From an uncultured Bacilli bacterium (GTDB lineage: Bacteria > Bacillota_I > Bacilli_A > RF39 > UBA660): DNA of 14,942 nt. This document shows, in pieces, positions 5,305 through 11,736 of the stretch (positions are counted from its first letter, which is position 1; each line of letters opens with the position of its first letter). The notes below the pieces were generated by a model. That model was given only the letters and a program-made list of their open reading frames with translations, made no database searches and was not told the DNA's origin. Both the position numbers and the translations under genes were made by a program. Location of the stretch: the NCBI GenBank assembly GCA_934162325.1, contig CAKPIH010000030.1, positions 1-14,942 of the forward strand, in the 5' to 3' direction.

Positions 5305-5698
5305 AAAAGGATTTACTTTAATTGAAGTTATAATGGTAATAGCTATAATAACAATATTATCATTAATACTAATACCAAATGTAATGGTATTAATAAATGA
5401 AAACAAAAAAAGATCATGTGAAAAAATGATTGATAATATAGAAAGTGCTGCTAAAATGTATGTTAATCAAAATAAGTATGAGTTAGGCTTTGATTGTGAT
5501 AATAATAAGACTAAAGGAATAAAATTAAAGACATTAGTGGATGCTGGTTATTTGGGTGGTGAATTAGTTAATCCAATAAATAAAAAAGAAATTAGTTTAG
5601 AAAGTGAAGTATTAGTAACTTATAATTGTAGTGTCAAAGGATTTAAATATGAAATGATTAAAGATGAAGAGAATAAATATAATATAAAATGTAATTAA
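5297..5698 (+). CDS. Type IV prepilin / pseudopilin
   Basis: With the start at ATG 5297 the protein is 133 residues and begins MNKKGFTLIEVIMVIAIITI, a classic prepilin leader with cleavage after G5, N-methylated Phe and Glu at mature position 5. The hydrophobic helix is followed by a long amphipathic helix and a small globular part with Cys in KRSCEKM, FDCDNN, YNCSVKG and the C-terminal KCN. An in-frame ATG at 5285 would add MVIV and lengthen the leader, so I prefer 5297; the stop of the previous gene overlaps it (ATGAATAA), indicating coupling. Assembly ATPase, platform and peptidase genes are not in the window. A fibre or competence-type machine is likely but not shown. Confidence 0.85.
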   Translation: MNKKGFTLIEVIMVIAIITILSLILIPNVMVLINENKKRSCEKMIDNIESAAKMYVNQNKYELGFDCDNNKTKGIKLKTLVDAGYLGGELVNPINKKEISLESEVLVTYNCSVKGFKYEMIKDEENKYNIKCN

Positions 5699-5711
5699 AT
5701 AAAAAAAGATA

Positions 5712-5740
5712 TTGTTTTTTAAAAAGAAATATGGTAAAAT
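5712..5740 (+). promoter_or_regulatory. Promoter of sepF-divIVA
   Basis: TTGTTT (5712-5717), a 17-base spacer and an extended -10 TGGTAAAAT (5732-5740). The -10 covers an in-frame ATG at 5731, so that ATG cannot be in the transcript; this decides the sepF start. Confidence 0.75.
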
Positions 5741-5763
5741 TAAGAAGAATAGGAGAGATGAAT

Positions 5764-6156
5764 ATGGCATTAAACAAATTAAAAAAATTTGTAACTGAAG
5801 AAGTTATGGACGAAGTAAGTGAAGATGAATACTATGATGCTGAAAAAGTAACAATACCAAGTGGTACAGGTAAAATGATTCTTTTAGAACCTCGTGCATA
5901 TTCAGAAAGTCAACAGATAGCAGATCATCTTAAAAAAAGAAATACTGTTGTTGTCAATATGAAAAGAGTAACTCCCGATCAAGCAAAAAGAATAGTAGAT
6001 TTTTTAAGTGGAACAGTATATGCTATTGGAGGGGATCTTCAAAAAATAGGTGGAGGAATATTCTTATGTACTCCAAAGAATGTTAATGTTGAAGGAACAA
6101 TTTCTGAAGACGAAGAAAAAGGTAAAAAGAAAAACGATCCAGATTTAGAATGGTAA
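5764..6156 (+). CDS. sepF: Cell division protein SepF
   Basis: A 130-residue protein. An N-terminal membrane-targeting amphipathic stretch (MALNKLKKFV) and an acidic linker are followed by the SepF core (about 29-112): MILLEPRAYSESQQIADHLK, then VVVNMKRVTPDQAKRIVDFL, then GTVYAIGGDLQKIGGGIFLC. SepF rings tether and align FtsZ filaments at the septal membrane. The start is ATG 5764: AGGAG (5751-5755) lies eight bases before it, while ATG 5758 is too close and ATG 5731 lies in the promoter -10. divIVA follows after 17 bases. In Bacillus, ylmG and ylmH stand between the two; here they are absent. The acidic-basic tail (EDEEKGKKKNDPDLEW) is short. Confidence 0.95.
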   Translation: MALNKLKKFVTEEVMDEVSEDEYYDAEKVTIPSGTGKMILLEPRAYSESQQIADHLKKRNTVVVNMKRVTPDQAKRIVDFLSGTVYAIGGDLQKIGGGIFLCTPKNVNVEGTISEDEEKGKKKNDPDLEW

Positions 6157-6173
6157 TAAAGTAGGTGACTATA

Positions 6174-6608
6174 ATGAAGAGATTTACTGTAGTTAATGAA
6201 GGCTATAACATGGAAGAAGTAAATAGATTTATTGATATAGTAATAAAAAGACTAGAAAAATTAAATAATGAAAATGCAATGTTGCAAACAAAAATCTCTT
6301 CATTAGAAGAAAAATTAAAAGAAGAGAAAGTAAGTGAAATAAAAGTAACTGAAGCAATAATGGCTGCAAGAGATACTTCTGATAGAATCAAAAGTTTAGC
6401 TAGAGAAGAAGCAAATATGATTGTAGAAGAAGCTAGAAATAATGCTAATGCTATTGTCCATGAAGCATTATTAAATGCTGAAAAGACAGAGCATGAAGCA
6501 ATGCTCTTAAAAAAGAATATTACTGTATATAAAAATAGAGTCAAAAATATAATAAAGTCACAACTTGAAATAGCAGAAGATTTAGATAAATACGATCTAG
6601 ATAAATAG
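6174..6608 (+). CDS. divIVA: DivIVA-family protein
   Basis: A 144-residue protein. The N-terminal DivIVA membrane-binding motif MKRFTVVNEGYNMEEVNRFI matches the family pattern (F-x-V-x-x-x-G-Y-x-x-x-x-V-x-x-F). It is followed by a long coiled coil, about 25-125, with heptad-like Glu, Lys and Leu/Ile. DivIVA senses negative membrane curvature at septa and poles and recruits division or wall enzymes. I choose ATG 6174 because AGGTG (6163-6167) lies six bases upstream; a GTG at 6165 is in frame but overlaps that ribosome site. The protein is slightly shorter than Bacillus DivIVA (about 164). It is translated with sepF, and a hairpin with a T-run follows. Confidence 0.9.
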   Translation: MKRFTVVNEGYNMEEVNRFIDIVIKRLEKLNNENAMLQTKISSLEEKLKEEKVSEIKVTEAIMAARDTSDRIKSLAREEANMIVEEARNNANAIVHEALLNAEKTEHEAMLLKKNITVYKNRVKNIIKSQLEIAEDLDKYDLDK

Positions 6609-6618
6609 TATGAAATAA

Positions 6619-6642
6619 CTAGTAGAAATGCTAGGATTTTTT
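6619..6642 (+). terminator. Weak terminator after divIVA
   Basis: CTAGTA (6619-6624) pairs with TGCTAG (6629-6634) around a GAAA tetraloop, then GA and TTTTTT (6637-6642). The stem is only 6 bp, so partial readthrough into the surface protein gene is likely; no promoter is evident in the 27 bases that remain. Confidence 0.55.
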
Positions 6643-6669
6643 CATAGCAATTTAATAAGGAGGTAAATA

Positions 6670-8085
6670 ATGAAAAAAAAGCATCTAGTAATAGTAGAAG
6701 TAATTATACTAAGTGCCATAGTTATACTAGGATTATATCAAACATTTGCTTTAAGTGGTGATATAACCAAAGATACAAATGGTTATTATAATGTTACAGT
6801 AACTGATGGAACTACTGTCACAGTACCTGCTGGTAGTACTAAAACAGTATATTATAAATTAACCAATACCAATAAAGGTATAGTTAAGTATGGCGTAGGT
6901 TATAGTGGTACTAATATAACAGTAAAGTATTATTCTGATACTCAAGATCCAGTAACAGGAACAGTAGATTATGGTAAAAGCAAATATATAAAACTATTTG
7001 TTCAAAATAGTGGAACAACTTCAAGTACAGCAACATTATCTACTATATTAGGCTATGAAAAAGGTGGAGACTTAATAGTACCATCAGGAGTAACTTTAGT
7101 TACTGAAGTTTATACAGAGCCAGTAATTGCTGCTACACTAATAACAAATTTATATAATGATGCTACAAAGACACCAGTAACCAATAATAGTATAACTTAT
7201 CAGTATGATACGACTAATAGTCTTATGAAGGATAATGCCGGAAATATAAGATATTATGGAGCATCACCAAATAACTATATTTACTTTAACTGTTCTGACT
7301 ATTCTAATCAATCATCATCAACATGTGAAACATGGAGAATAATTGGAGTGTTTAATAATAAAGTAAAATTAATAAGAGGTAGTCAAATAGGAACATATTC
7401 ATGGGATAATAAAAATGAATCAACTGGTGCAGAATCAGCCTATGGTAAAAACGACTGGTCAGATGCTAGACTAATGAAATTATTAAATCCGGGCTATGAA
7501 TCAGAAACTACTGGAGGAAGTCTATATTACAATTCAGGAAGCGGTAATTGTTATGCAGGACAGAATAATGCAACCAAAGCATGTGACTTTACTTCGACCG
7601 GAATCAAAAATGATACAACAAGAGGTCTAATCTCAGAAGAAACATATTCATTACTTGGATGGAACTCGGCAAGTATATATGCAAATGAAATATATGAGTA
7701 TGAAAGAAGTACCGGAAGTGTATATAGTGGGAACCCTACAGAATGGATAGGTAAGATAGCACTAGCATATCCTAGTGATTATGGCTATGCTGTAGATTTA
7801 AGTAAATGTAGTAAAAACTTATATAGTTATAATGATAGTACATGTACATCAAATAACTGGATGAAGACTATAATAGCCCCAAATAATGGTTGGTTATTAA
7901 CCACTCATTCTGGCACCCCCATTTATGTGTGGCATGTCAATTCGTCCGGCAATGTCGACGTCAGCTACAACATGTACAGTGCCTATATTGCGAATGGTGT
8001 GGTGCCAGTCCTTAGTCTAAACTCTGAACTAAGTATCAAGGCGGGAATCGGTTCAAGTTCAGATCCATATCAATTGTCCGTATAA
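6670..8085 (+). CDS. Secreted surface protein with C-terminal variable-type domain
   Basis: A 471-residue protein. Residues 1-28 form a signal peptide or N-terminal anchor (hydrophobic 7-28). Residues 30-150 are rich in Thr, Val and Gly with alternating polarity (VTVPAGSTKTVYYKLTNT), suggesting an Ig-like beta domain. Residues about 195-471 form a second domain with Trp, Tyr and Cys pairs (C208/C219, C294/C305, C380/C392), motifs WRIIGVF, DWSDARLMKLLN, GKIALAYPSDYGYAVD and a tail VVPVLSLNSELSI. I recall similar repeated domains in gut Bacillota with a hypervariable end, in the manner of C-type-lectin or FGE-like folds. AAGGAGGT (6657-6664) supports the start. Codon use changes sharply at residue 415: 22 of the next 33 codons end in G or C and one in A. 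Probably an adhesin; ligand unknown. Confidence 0.7.
   Translation: MKKKHLVIVEVIILSAIVILGLYQTFALSGDITKDTNGYYNVTVTDGTTVTVPAGSTKTVYYKLTNTNKGIVKYGVGYSGTNITVKYYSDTQDPVTGTVDYGKSKYIKLFVQNSGTTSSTATLSTILGYEKGGDLIVPSGVTLVTEVYTEPVIAATLITNLYNDATKTPVTNNSITYQYDTTNSLMKDNAGNIRYYGASPNNYIYFNCSDYSNQSSSTCETWRIIGVFNNKVKLIRGSQIGTYSWDNKNESTGAESAYGKNDWSDARLMKLLNPGYESETTGGSLYYNSGSGNCYAGQNNATKACDFTSTGIKNDTTRGLISEETYSLLGWNSASIYANEIYEYERSTGSVYSGNPTEWIGKIALAYPSDYGYAVDLSKCSKNLYSYNDSTCTSNNWMKTIIAPNNGWLLTTHSGTPIYVWHVNSSGNVDVSYNMYSAYIANGVVPVLSLNSELSIKAGIGSSSDPYQLSV
7912..8010 (+). other. Candidate DGR variable region (VR)
   Basis: Codons for residues 415-447 are G/C-ending and nearly free of A at the third base, unlike the same gene upstream. 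The encoded stretch includes VWHVNSSGNVDVSYN and AYIANGVVPV, close to the tail of the domain where diversity-generating retroelement targets carry VR. VR is copied from a template whose AAC/AAT codons are mutated at A, giving C/T-ending codons exactly as here. The conserved coding tail to 8085 could hold the initiation-of-mutagenic-homing site. No reverse transcriptase or second copy is in the window. Confidence 0.45.
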
Positions 8086-8240
8086 AATGGGCAGATTGAT
8101 ATTCCTTCTTCGAGAGTGGGCACATGGTAAAAATAGGTCTCTGTGCGGACTTGGTCCCCTGTGGACCCGGCTGAGCGATAGCGAAGTCATCATGAAAGTT
8201 TAGGTATTCGCCGTAAGGCGAAAAACTAAATGTAGAAATT
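8086..8240 (+). other. GC-rich structured tail after the surface protein gene
   Basis: By hand count 62 of 120 bases in 8101-8220 are G or C, about twice the surroundings. No reading frame is supported. Visible pairings include GCACA/TGTGC (8120-8145), GGTCC/GGACC (8153-8167), and TTCGCC/GGCGAA with a GTAA tetraloop (8207-8222) extended by TTTAG/CTAAA (8199-8230). Hairpins with four-base loops just after VR assist retrohoming in known DGRs, which fits the variable-region idea. It could equally be another structured RNA or part of a mobile element; I match it to no known RNA family. Confidence 0.5.
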
Positions 8241-8244
8241 AATT

Positions 8245-8275
8245 AACTCTTCCGAAGTGAAGAGTTTTAATTTTT
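8245..8275 (+). terminator. Terminator after the surface protein unit
   Basis: AACTCTTC (8245-8252) pairs with GAAGAGTT (8259-8266) around a six-base loop, followed by TT, AA and TTTTT (8271-8275). It closes the GC-rich tail and precedes the vanZ-like promoter. Confidence 0.85.
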
Positions 8276-8287
8276 AAATAAAATGTA

Positions 8288-8316
8288 TTGTAAAATTATT
8301 AAAAAAAAGATATAAT
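8288..8316 (+). promoter_or_regulatory. Promoter of vanZ-ybeY-dgkA-cdd
   Basis: TTGTAA (8288-8293), a 17-base spacer and consensus TATAAT (8311-8316). No further promoter or terminator is evident until after cdd, so this should drive all four genes. Confidence 0.75.
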
Positions 8317-8345
8317 TAATATGAGGTAAGAAGGAGATGGTAGAA

Positions 8346-8963
8346 GTGATAAAACAGACATTTATGGAAGTACTACCAGATGTATGGCCGATGTTAATTA
8401 TAATAACAGTTATTATATCTAGTTTAAGAATAACTTACTTAATAACTAAACATAAGAAGTTTTTACTTCATAAGGAAATAATATATTTATTAGCAGTAAT
8501 ATATTTATTATGCCTATTTCATGTAGTTACTTTTCAAGATATTAACTATGGAACTTCTAATTTTATACCATTTAAAGAAATATTTAGATATAATATTGGT
8601 TCTCATAAGTTTTTTAGAAATGTTATGGGTAATATAATGTTATTTATACCATTTGGTTTTCTATCTTCTTATTTACTTAAGAATAGAAAGTTAGGAGTAG
8701 TAACAATTCTTACTATAATAGCTTCTCTTACCATCGAAGTGGTACAATATTATATAGGTAGAGTATTTGATATAGATGATATTATACTTAACTTAGTTGG
8801 AGGTATAGTAGGATTCTTAATATATGTAGGATTAGATGCTATAAAAAATAAAATAAAATTATTTAAGAATGATACAATACTAGATATACTTATAATTATA
8901 ATTTTAGTTTTAGTTATGTTATATTCTTTTAATATAAATGTTTTCGATGTGATAGGGGGATAA
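8346..8963 (+). CDS. VanZ-like family membrane protein
   Basis: With GTG 8346 as start the protein is 205 residues. Five hydrophobic segments and the family signatures are visible: NVMGNIMLFIPFGFLSSYLL, then IEVVQYYIGRVFDIDDIILN and LVGGIVGFLIYV. VanZ-like proteins are named for a teicoplanin-resistance factor, but most members have no known role; resistance should not be read from this. The ATG at 8337 directly abuts AAGGAG (8331-8336), leaving no spacer, while GTG 8346 lies nine bases from it, so GTG is preferred. ybeY begins two bases after the stop, and GGGGGATAAT at the end gives its ribosome site. Known ybeY-dgkA-cdd neighbourhoods often have phoH upstream, not this gene. Confidence 0.8.
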   Translation: MIKQTFMEVLPDVWPMLIIITVIISSLRITYLITKHKKFLLHKEIIYLLAVIYLLCLFHVVTFQDINYGTSNFIPFKEIFRYNIGSHKFFRNVMGNIMLFIPFGFLSSYLLKNRKLGVVTILTIIASLTIEVVQYYIGRVFDIDDIILNLVGGIVGFLIYVGLDAIKNKIKLFKNDTILDILIIIILVLVMLYSFNINVFDVIGG

Positions 8964-8965
8964 TT

Positions 8966-9406
8966 ATGTTTGAAATATTTAATGAAACAGATAAAGAAAT
9001 AATAGAAATAGATAAATTACAAAAATATATGGAATTTGTTGTAAAAAAATTAGAAATAGAAACAGCAATATTTAATATAATATTTGTAAGTAATGAAGAA
9101 ATTCATAGAATAAACAAGGAGTATCGTAAAGTAGATAGAGTAACTGATGTTATATCTTTTGCTTTAGAAGATAATCCTGATATTGTTTATGAAGACTTCA
9201 GGTTACTAGGAGATATTTATATAGCAGTAGATATAGCCTATGACCAAGCAATAGAATATAATCATTCAAGAGAAAGAGAAGTATGTTTCTTAGCTACTCA
9301 TGGATTATTACATTTACTTGGATATGATCATATGACTGAAGAAGAAGAAAAAGAAATGTTTGGTAAACAAGAAGAATTACTTAAGGAATACGATATCAAT
9401 AGATAA
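8966..9406 (+). CDS. ybeY: rRNA maturation endoribonuclease YbeY
   Basis: A 146-residue protein of standard family length. The zinc site HGLLHLLGYDH gives ligands H112, H116 and H122. Other family blocks are NEEIHRINKEYRKVDRVTDV, ISFAL (63-67) and LLGDIYIAVD (80-89). YbeY is a metal-dependent RNase that takes part in 16S rRNA 3' end maturation and ribosome quality control in the cytoplasm. The ATG is two bases after the vanZ-like stop with a GGGGG site upstream. dgkA follows after 11 bases and cdd after that, the classic Bacillota order ybeY-dgkA-cdd; era and recO, which often come next, are missing here. Confidence 0.95.
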   Translation: MFEIFNETDKEIIEIDKLQKYMEFVVKKLEIETAIFNIIFVSNEEIHRINKEYRKVDRVTDVISFALEDNPDIVYEDFRLLGDIYIAVDIAYDQAIEYNHSREREVCFLATHGLLHLLGYDHMTEEEEKEMFGKQEELLKEYDINR

Positions 9407-9417
9407 AGGAGACTAAT

Positions 9418-9804
9418 ATGCTTTCACGAACTAAGAAAAGACGGAAGTTTAAAGATAGTTTTAAGAATTGTATAGATGGTTTAAGATTTATTAATATTAA
9501 TGAAGATAATTTTAAAAGAGAAATACTTTTAGGTATTATAGCTTTAGTTTTATCGTATCTTCTTAAGATAGATAAAATAGAATTTATAATCATAATTATA
9601 GTAATTGGACTAGTATTAGTAAGTGAAATAATTAATACAGCAATAGAAAGATTAGTTGATCTTGTTAGTCCAAAATATAATAAGTTAGCAGGAGAAGTAA
9701 AAGATATAGCAGCTTCTTCTGTCCTTCTTATGTGTATCTTTTCTTTAGTAGTAGGAGTAATAATATTTGTACCAAAAATAATTAATTTACTAGGAGGATT
9801 TTAA
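9418..9804 (+). CDS. dgkA: Undecaprenol / diacylglycerol kinase
   Basis: A 128-residue protein with three membrane helices. The N-terminal amphipathic segment FKDSFKNCIDGLRF and the active-site stretch SEIINTAIERLVDLVSP (69-85), with E70, N73 and E77, are typical. KDIAASSVLL (95-104) forms the last conserved block. In Bacillota this enzyme mainly phosphorylates undecaprenol, restoring the lipid carrier for wall synthesis. AAAGGAG sits upstream with good spacing. Its stop overlaps the cdd start (TAATG), so the two are translationally coupled. Confidence 0.93.
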   Translation: MLSRTKKRRKFKDSFKNCIDGLRFININEDNFKREILLGIIALVLSYLLKIDKIEFIIIIIVIGLVLVSEIINTAIERLVDLVSPKYNKLAGEVKDIAASSVLLMCIFSLVVGVIIFVPKIINLLGGF

Positions 9805-10190
9805 TGGAAGAAAGTTTAAAAAGATTATTAAAGAATAGTTATAGTCCATATTCGGGCTTTAGAGTGGCAAGTATATGTTTAATGAATGATGGAAAAAGTT
9901 TTGGAGGAGTAAATGTTGAAAACGCTTCATATGGTGGAACCATTTGTGCCGAAAGAGTAGCCATCACCTCCGCCATTGCCAGCGGTTATAAAAAAGGAGA
10001 GTTTAGTAAATTATATGTAATGTGTGATAGTCCTAAAATATCATCATGCTGTTTTATATGTAGACAAACTATAAGCGAATTTTTTTCTAAAGATGCTGAA
10101 ATAGTTTTATATAGTAATGATGGTGAAAAAGAAACATATCTAGTTAAAGATTTATGCCCTTTTCCTTTTGGAAGTAGTGACTTAAAATAA
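9804..10190 (+). CDS. cdd: Cytidine deaminase
   Basis: A 128-residue protein of the usual homotetrameric length. YSPYSGFRVAS (13-23) and GGVNVENASYGGTICAERVA (34-53) form the substrate pocket, with zinc ligand C48 and proton-shuttle E50. The second zinc motif reads SSCCFICRQ (80-88), where the family has S-P-C-G-A-C-R-Q. C83 and C86 keep the CxxC spacing, but Pro becomes Cys and Gly-Ala becomes Phe-Ile. The enzyme converts cytidine to uridine in pyrimidine salvage. All ligands are present, so activity is likely. A short patch near 9940-9985 uses GCC, ATC, ACC and TCC codons, richer in GC than the rest. The gene ends 16 bases before convergent femX. Confidence 0.93.
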   Translation: MEESLKRLLKNSYSPYSGFRVASICLMNDGKSFGGVNVENASYGGTICAERVAITSAIASGYKKGEFSKLYVMCDSPKISSCCFICRQTISEFFSKDAEIVLYSNDGEKETYLVKDLCPFPFGSSDLK

Positions 10191-10198
10191 ACATATTA

Positions 10199-10228
10199 AA
10201 AGAGAATTACTTTTTAGTAATTCTCTTT
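10199..10228. terminator. Bidirectional terminator between cdd and femX
   Basis: AAAGAGAATTACT (10199-10211) pairs perfectly with AGTAATTCTCTTT (10216-10228) around TTTT. T-runs are short on both sides. The hairpin includes the last codons and stop of femX, so one structure serves both convergent units. Confidence 0.85.
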
Positions 10229-11418
10229 ATCATTTCATTAATTTTAACTAATAGTTTAGCAAAGTAATATAAATATCTATTAATAATTAAATCATAAGTA
10301 CCAATATATTCATATACCTTAGCTCCAAATCCCATTTTAAATGTATAATTACCATCTTTTCTATCAACACTTTTAATAGAACCAAGATTAAATATTTTAT
10401 ATCCTTCATTTAAATATTTTTTAATAATCTCCCATTTTATCAAATGTGAAGAATAAAACTTTTCTAAATCTTTATTATATGCTTCATCTAAAAAATATAT
10501 TTCTCTATTATTTTTAATAATTAATATACCTCCAATAATAACTTCCTTAGGATATTTAGTATAAACACCAGTAGCTTTAATTATTTCATTTTGATATTTA
10601 GTAATTTTCTTATCTGAATTCATTTTTTTATTTATAATAGAATCAGTTTTTTTAACATTAATATTTTGCATAATTTCATTTAAATTATCATTTCTTTTAT
10701 TTTCTTCATTAAGAATATACCTATAATTATTAACGTATTGTTCAGGATTTATCTTAGCGTAATATACTTCTATTTTAACATTATCATCATTAAAATTATT
10801 AATAATATTAATAATTTTATTTTTCTTAATAGTATTATTCATATCTAACAATGGATTAATATCATTACTCTCATCCTTATAAATATTAATAGCTCTACGA
10901 ATTGATAAATTAATATTTCTTTTAGTATTAGCATTAAATAATCTAAAAGTTTCTTCAGGAGTCTTTTCAGTTTCTAGAACAACATTTCTAATAGGCAATT
11001 TTCCTATTTTTTTAAAAGATAATTCATCAAATAATTTAATAATATTAGTATCATAATAAATAACATCACCAGTTTTATCAAACATTTTATATGTTGAAAT
11101 ATTATCAGTAGTAACATAAATATATTTCTTTTTCTTTAAATAATCTTTAAGTGAGGTAATAAAGTCTTTAAATAAATTATCATTATTATAATCTACTAAA
11201 AAAGATCCTGGAACATAACCAAATTTAATTTTTCCTAAACTTCTTTCTAGTAGTAGAACTGCTGCCATTAAAGTATTATCATTTTCATTAATATATCCTA
11301 AATAATATATAGTACCCTTATTACTATGAGCATATTCTACTGTTTGATAATAATTTCTAGAACTATGTAATTTAGAATAATTTTTAAATTGTGTCTCTGT
11401 AAGTTCGATAATTTTCAT
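10207..11418 (-). CDS. FemABX-family peptidyltransferase
   Basis: A 403-residue protein of typical FemX/FemA length. Family features are the N-terminal YYQTVEYAHSNKG and YYLGYINENDNTLMAAVLLL, the FGYVPGSFLVDY block (71-82), an RNINLSIRRA element before a long polar helical section (about 225-285, the probable helical arm), then IIGGILIIKN and the closing GNYTFKMGFGAKVYEYIGTY. Fem proteins use aminoacyl-tRNA to add bridge amino acids to the lysine of lipid II at the inner membrane face. Which residue is added cannot be read from sequence. AGGAGGAAG lies close before the ATG on the minus strand. It is a single-gene unit. Confidence 0.88.
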   Translation of the reverse strand: MKIIELTETQFKNYSKLHSSRNYYQTVEYAHSNKGTIYYLGYINENDNTLMAAVLLLERSLGKIKFGYVPGSFLVDYNNDNLFKDFITSLKDYLKKKKYIYVTTDNISTYKMFDKTGDVIYYDTNIIKLFDELSFKKIGKLPIRNVVLETEKTPEETFRLFNANTKRNINLSIRRAINIYKDESNDINPLLDMNNTIKKNKIINIINNFNDDNVKIEVYYAKINPEQYVNNYRYILNEENKRNDNLNEIMQNINVKKTDSIINKKMNSDKKITKYQNEIIKATGVYTKYPKEVIIGGILIIKNNREIYFLDEAYNKDLEKFYSSHLIKWEIIKKYLNEGYKIFNLGSIKSVDRKDGNYTFKMGFGAKVYEYIGTYDLIINRYLYYFAKLLVKINEMIKRITKK

Positions 11419-11436
11419 ACTTCTTCCTCCTAAATA

Positions 11437-11465
11437 ATTGTACCATAATTTATTATAAAATAAAA
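11437..11465 (-). promoter_or_regulatory. Promoter of femX
   Basis: On the minus strand TGGTACAAT (plus 11445-11437) is an extended -10. A 17-base spacer leads to a weak -35, TTTTAT (plus 11465-11460). Its position, about 19 bases before the ATG and just ahead of AGGAGG, fits. Confidence 0.6.
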
Positions 11466-11529
11466 TATTTTATTTAAAACTTATTATTAAAGTTTAAAAT
11501 TTATAAGTTAAATTAATTAAAAAATACTA

Positions 11530-11591
11530 GATAATATCTTTTTATTTGATAATATCGTAGTTAGAAAGCACTTCACCCTAAATATAATATC
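11530..11591 (+). repeat. Three copies of ATAATATC upstream of the phosphoketolase
   Basis: GATAATATC occurs at 11530-11538 and 11548-11556, 18 bases apart. A third ATAATATC lies at 11584-11591. They precede the xfp promoter by about 90-150 bases and might be binding sites, but in AT-rich DNA short repeats can arise by chance. Confidence 0.3.
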
Positions 11592-11602
11592 TTAATATAG
11601 TT

Positions 11603-11664
11603 CATATATAGACTACAATTAGTAGGCTATATATGATAAAGTAAAGACTAAAGACTTTACTTTA
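11603..11664. repeat. Two tandem inverted repeats upstream of the xfp promoter
   Basis: CATATATAG (11603-11611) pairs with CTATATATG (11627-11635), with an inner CTAC/GTAG and an AATTA loop. Immediately after, TAAAGTAAAG (11637-11646) pairs with CTTTACTTTA (11655-11664). Neither is followed by a T-run on plus. The rest of the non-coding stretch 11443-11736 holds only the two promoters and no gene that I can support. Confidence 0.5.
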
Positions 11665-11680
11665 AAAATAAGAAAATTTA

Positions 11681-11709
11681 TTGCTAAGAAAAATAATTTA
11701 TGATATACT
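11681..11709 (+). promoter_or_regulatory. Promoter of phosphoketolase operon
   Basis: TTGCTA (11681-11686), a 17-base spacer and an extended -10 TGATATACT (11701-11709). The leader is about 20 bases with a weak GAGAG ribosome site before ATG 11737. Confidence 0.7.
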
Positions 11710-11736
11710 TAAATAAAGAATAGAGAGTGTGATATA

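Noticed and set aside
5699..5720. Terminator between the prepilin and sepF
   Set aside because: Only an A-run and a T-run are present without a GC-bearing stem; the T-run forms part of the sepF -35 region.
6203..6544. Minus-strand open frame of 113 codons inside divIVA
   Set aside because: It is the complement of a clear DivIVA coiled coil; the Ser/Phe-rich product is typical antisense translation of Glu/Lys repeats.
8086..8240. Group II intron fragment
   Set aside because: A GTGCG string and hairpins are present, but I see no domain V of normal size and sequence, nor an intron-encoded reverse transcriptase.
8346..8963. Glycopeptide resistance gene
   Set aside because: VanZ-like proteins are widespread without resistance; no vanHAX or regulatory genes are nearby.
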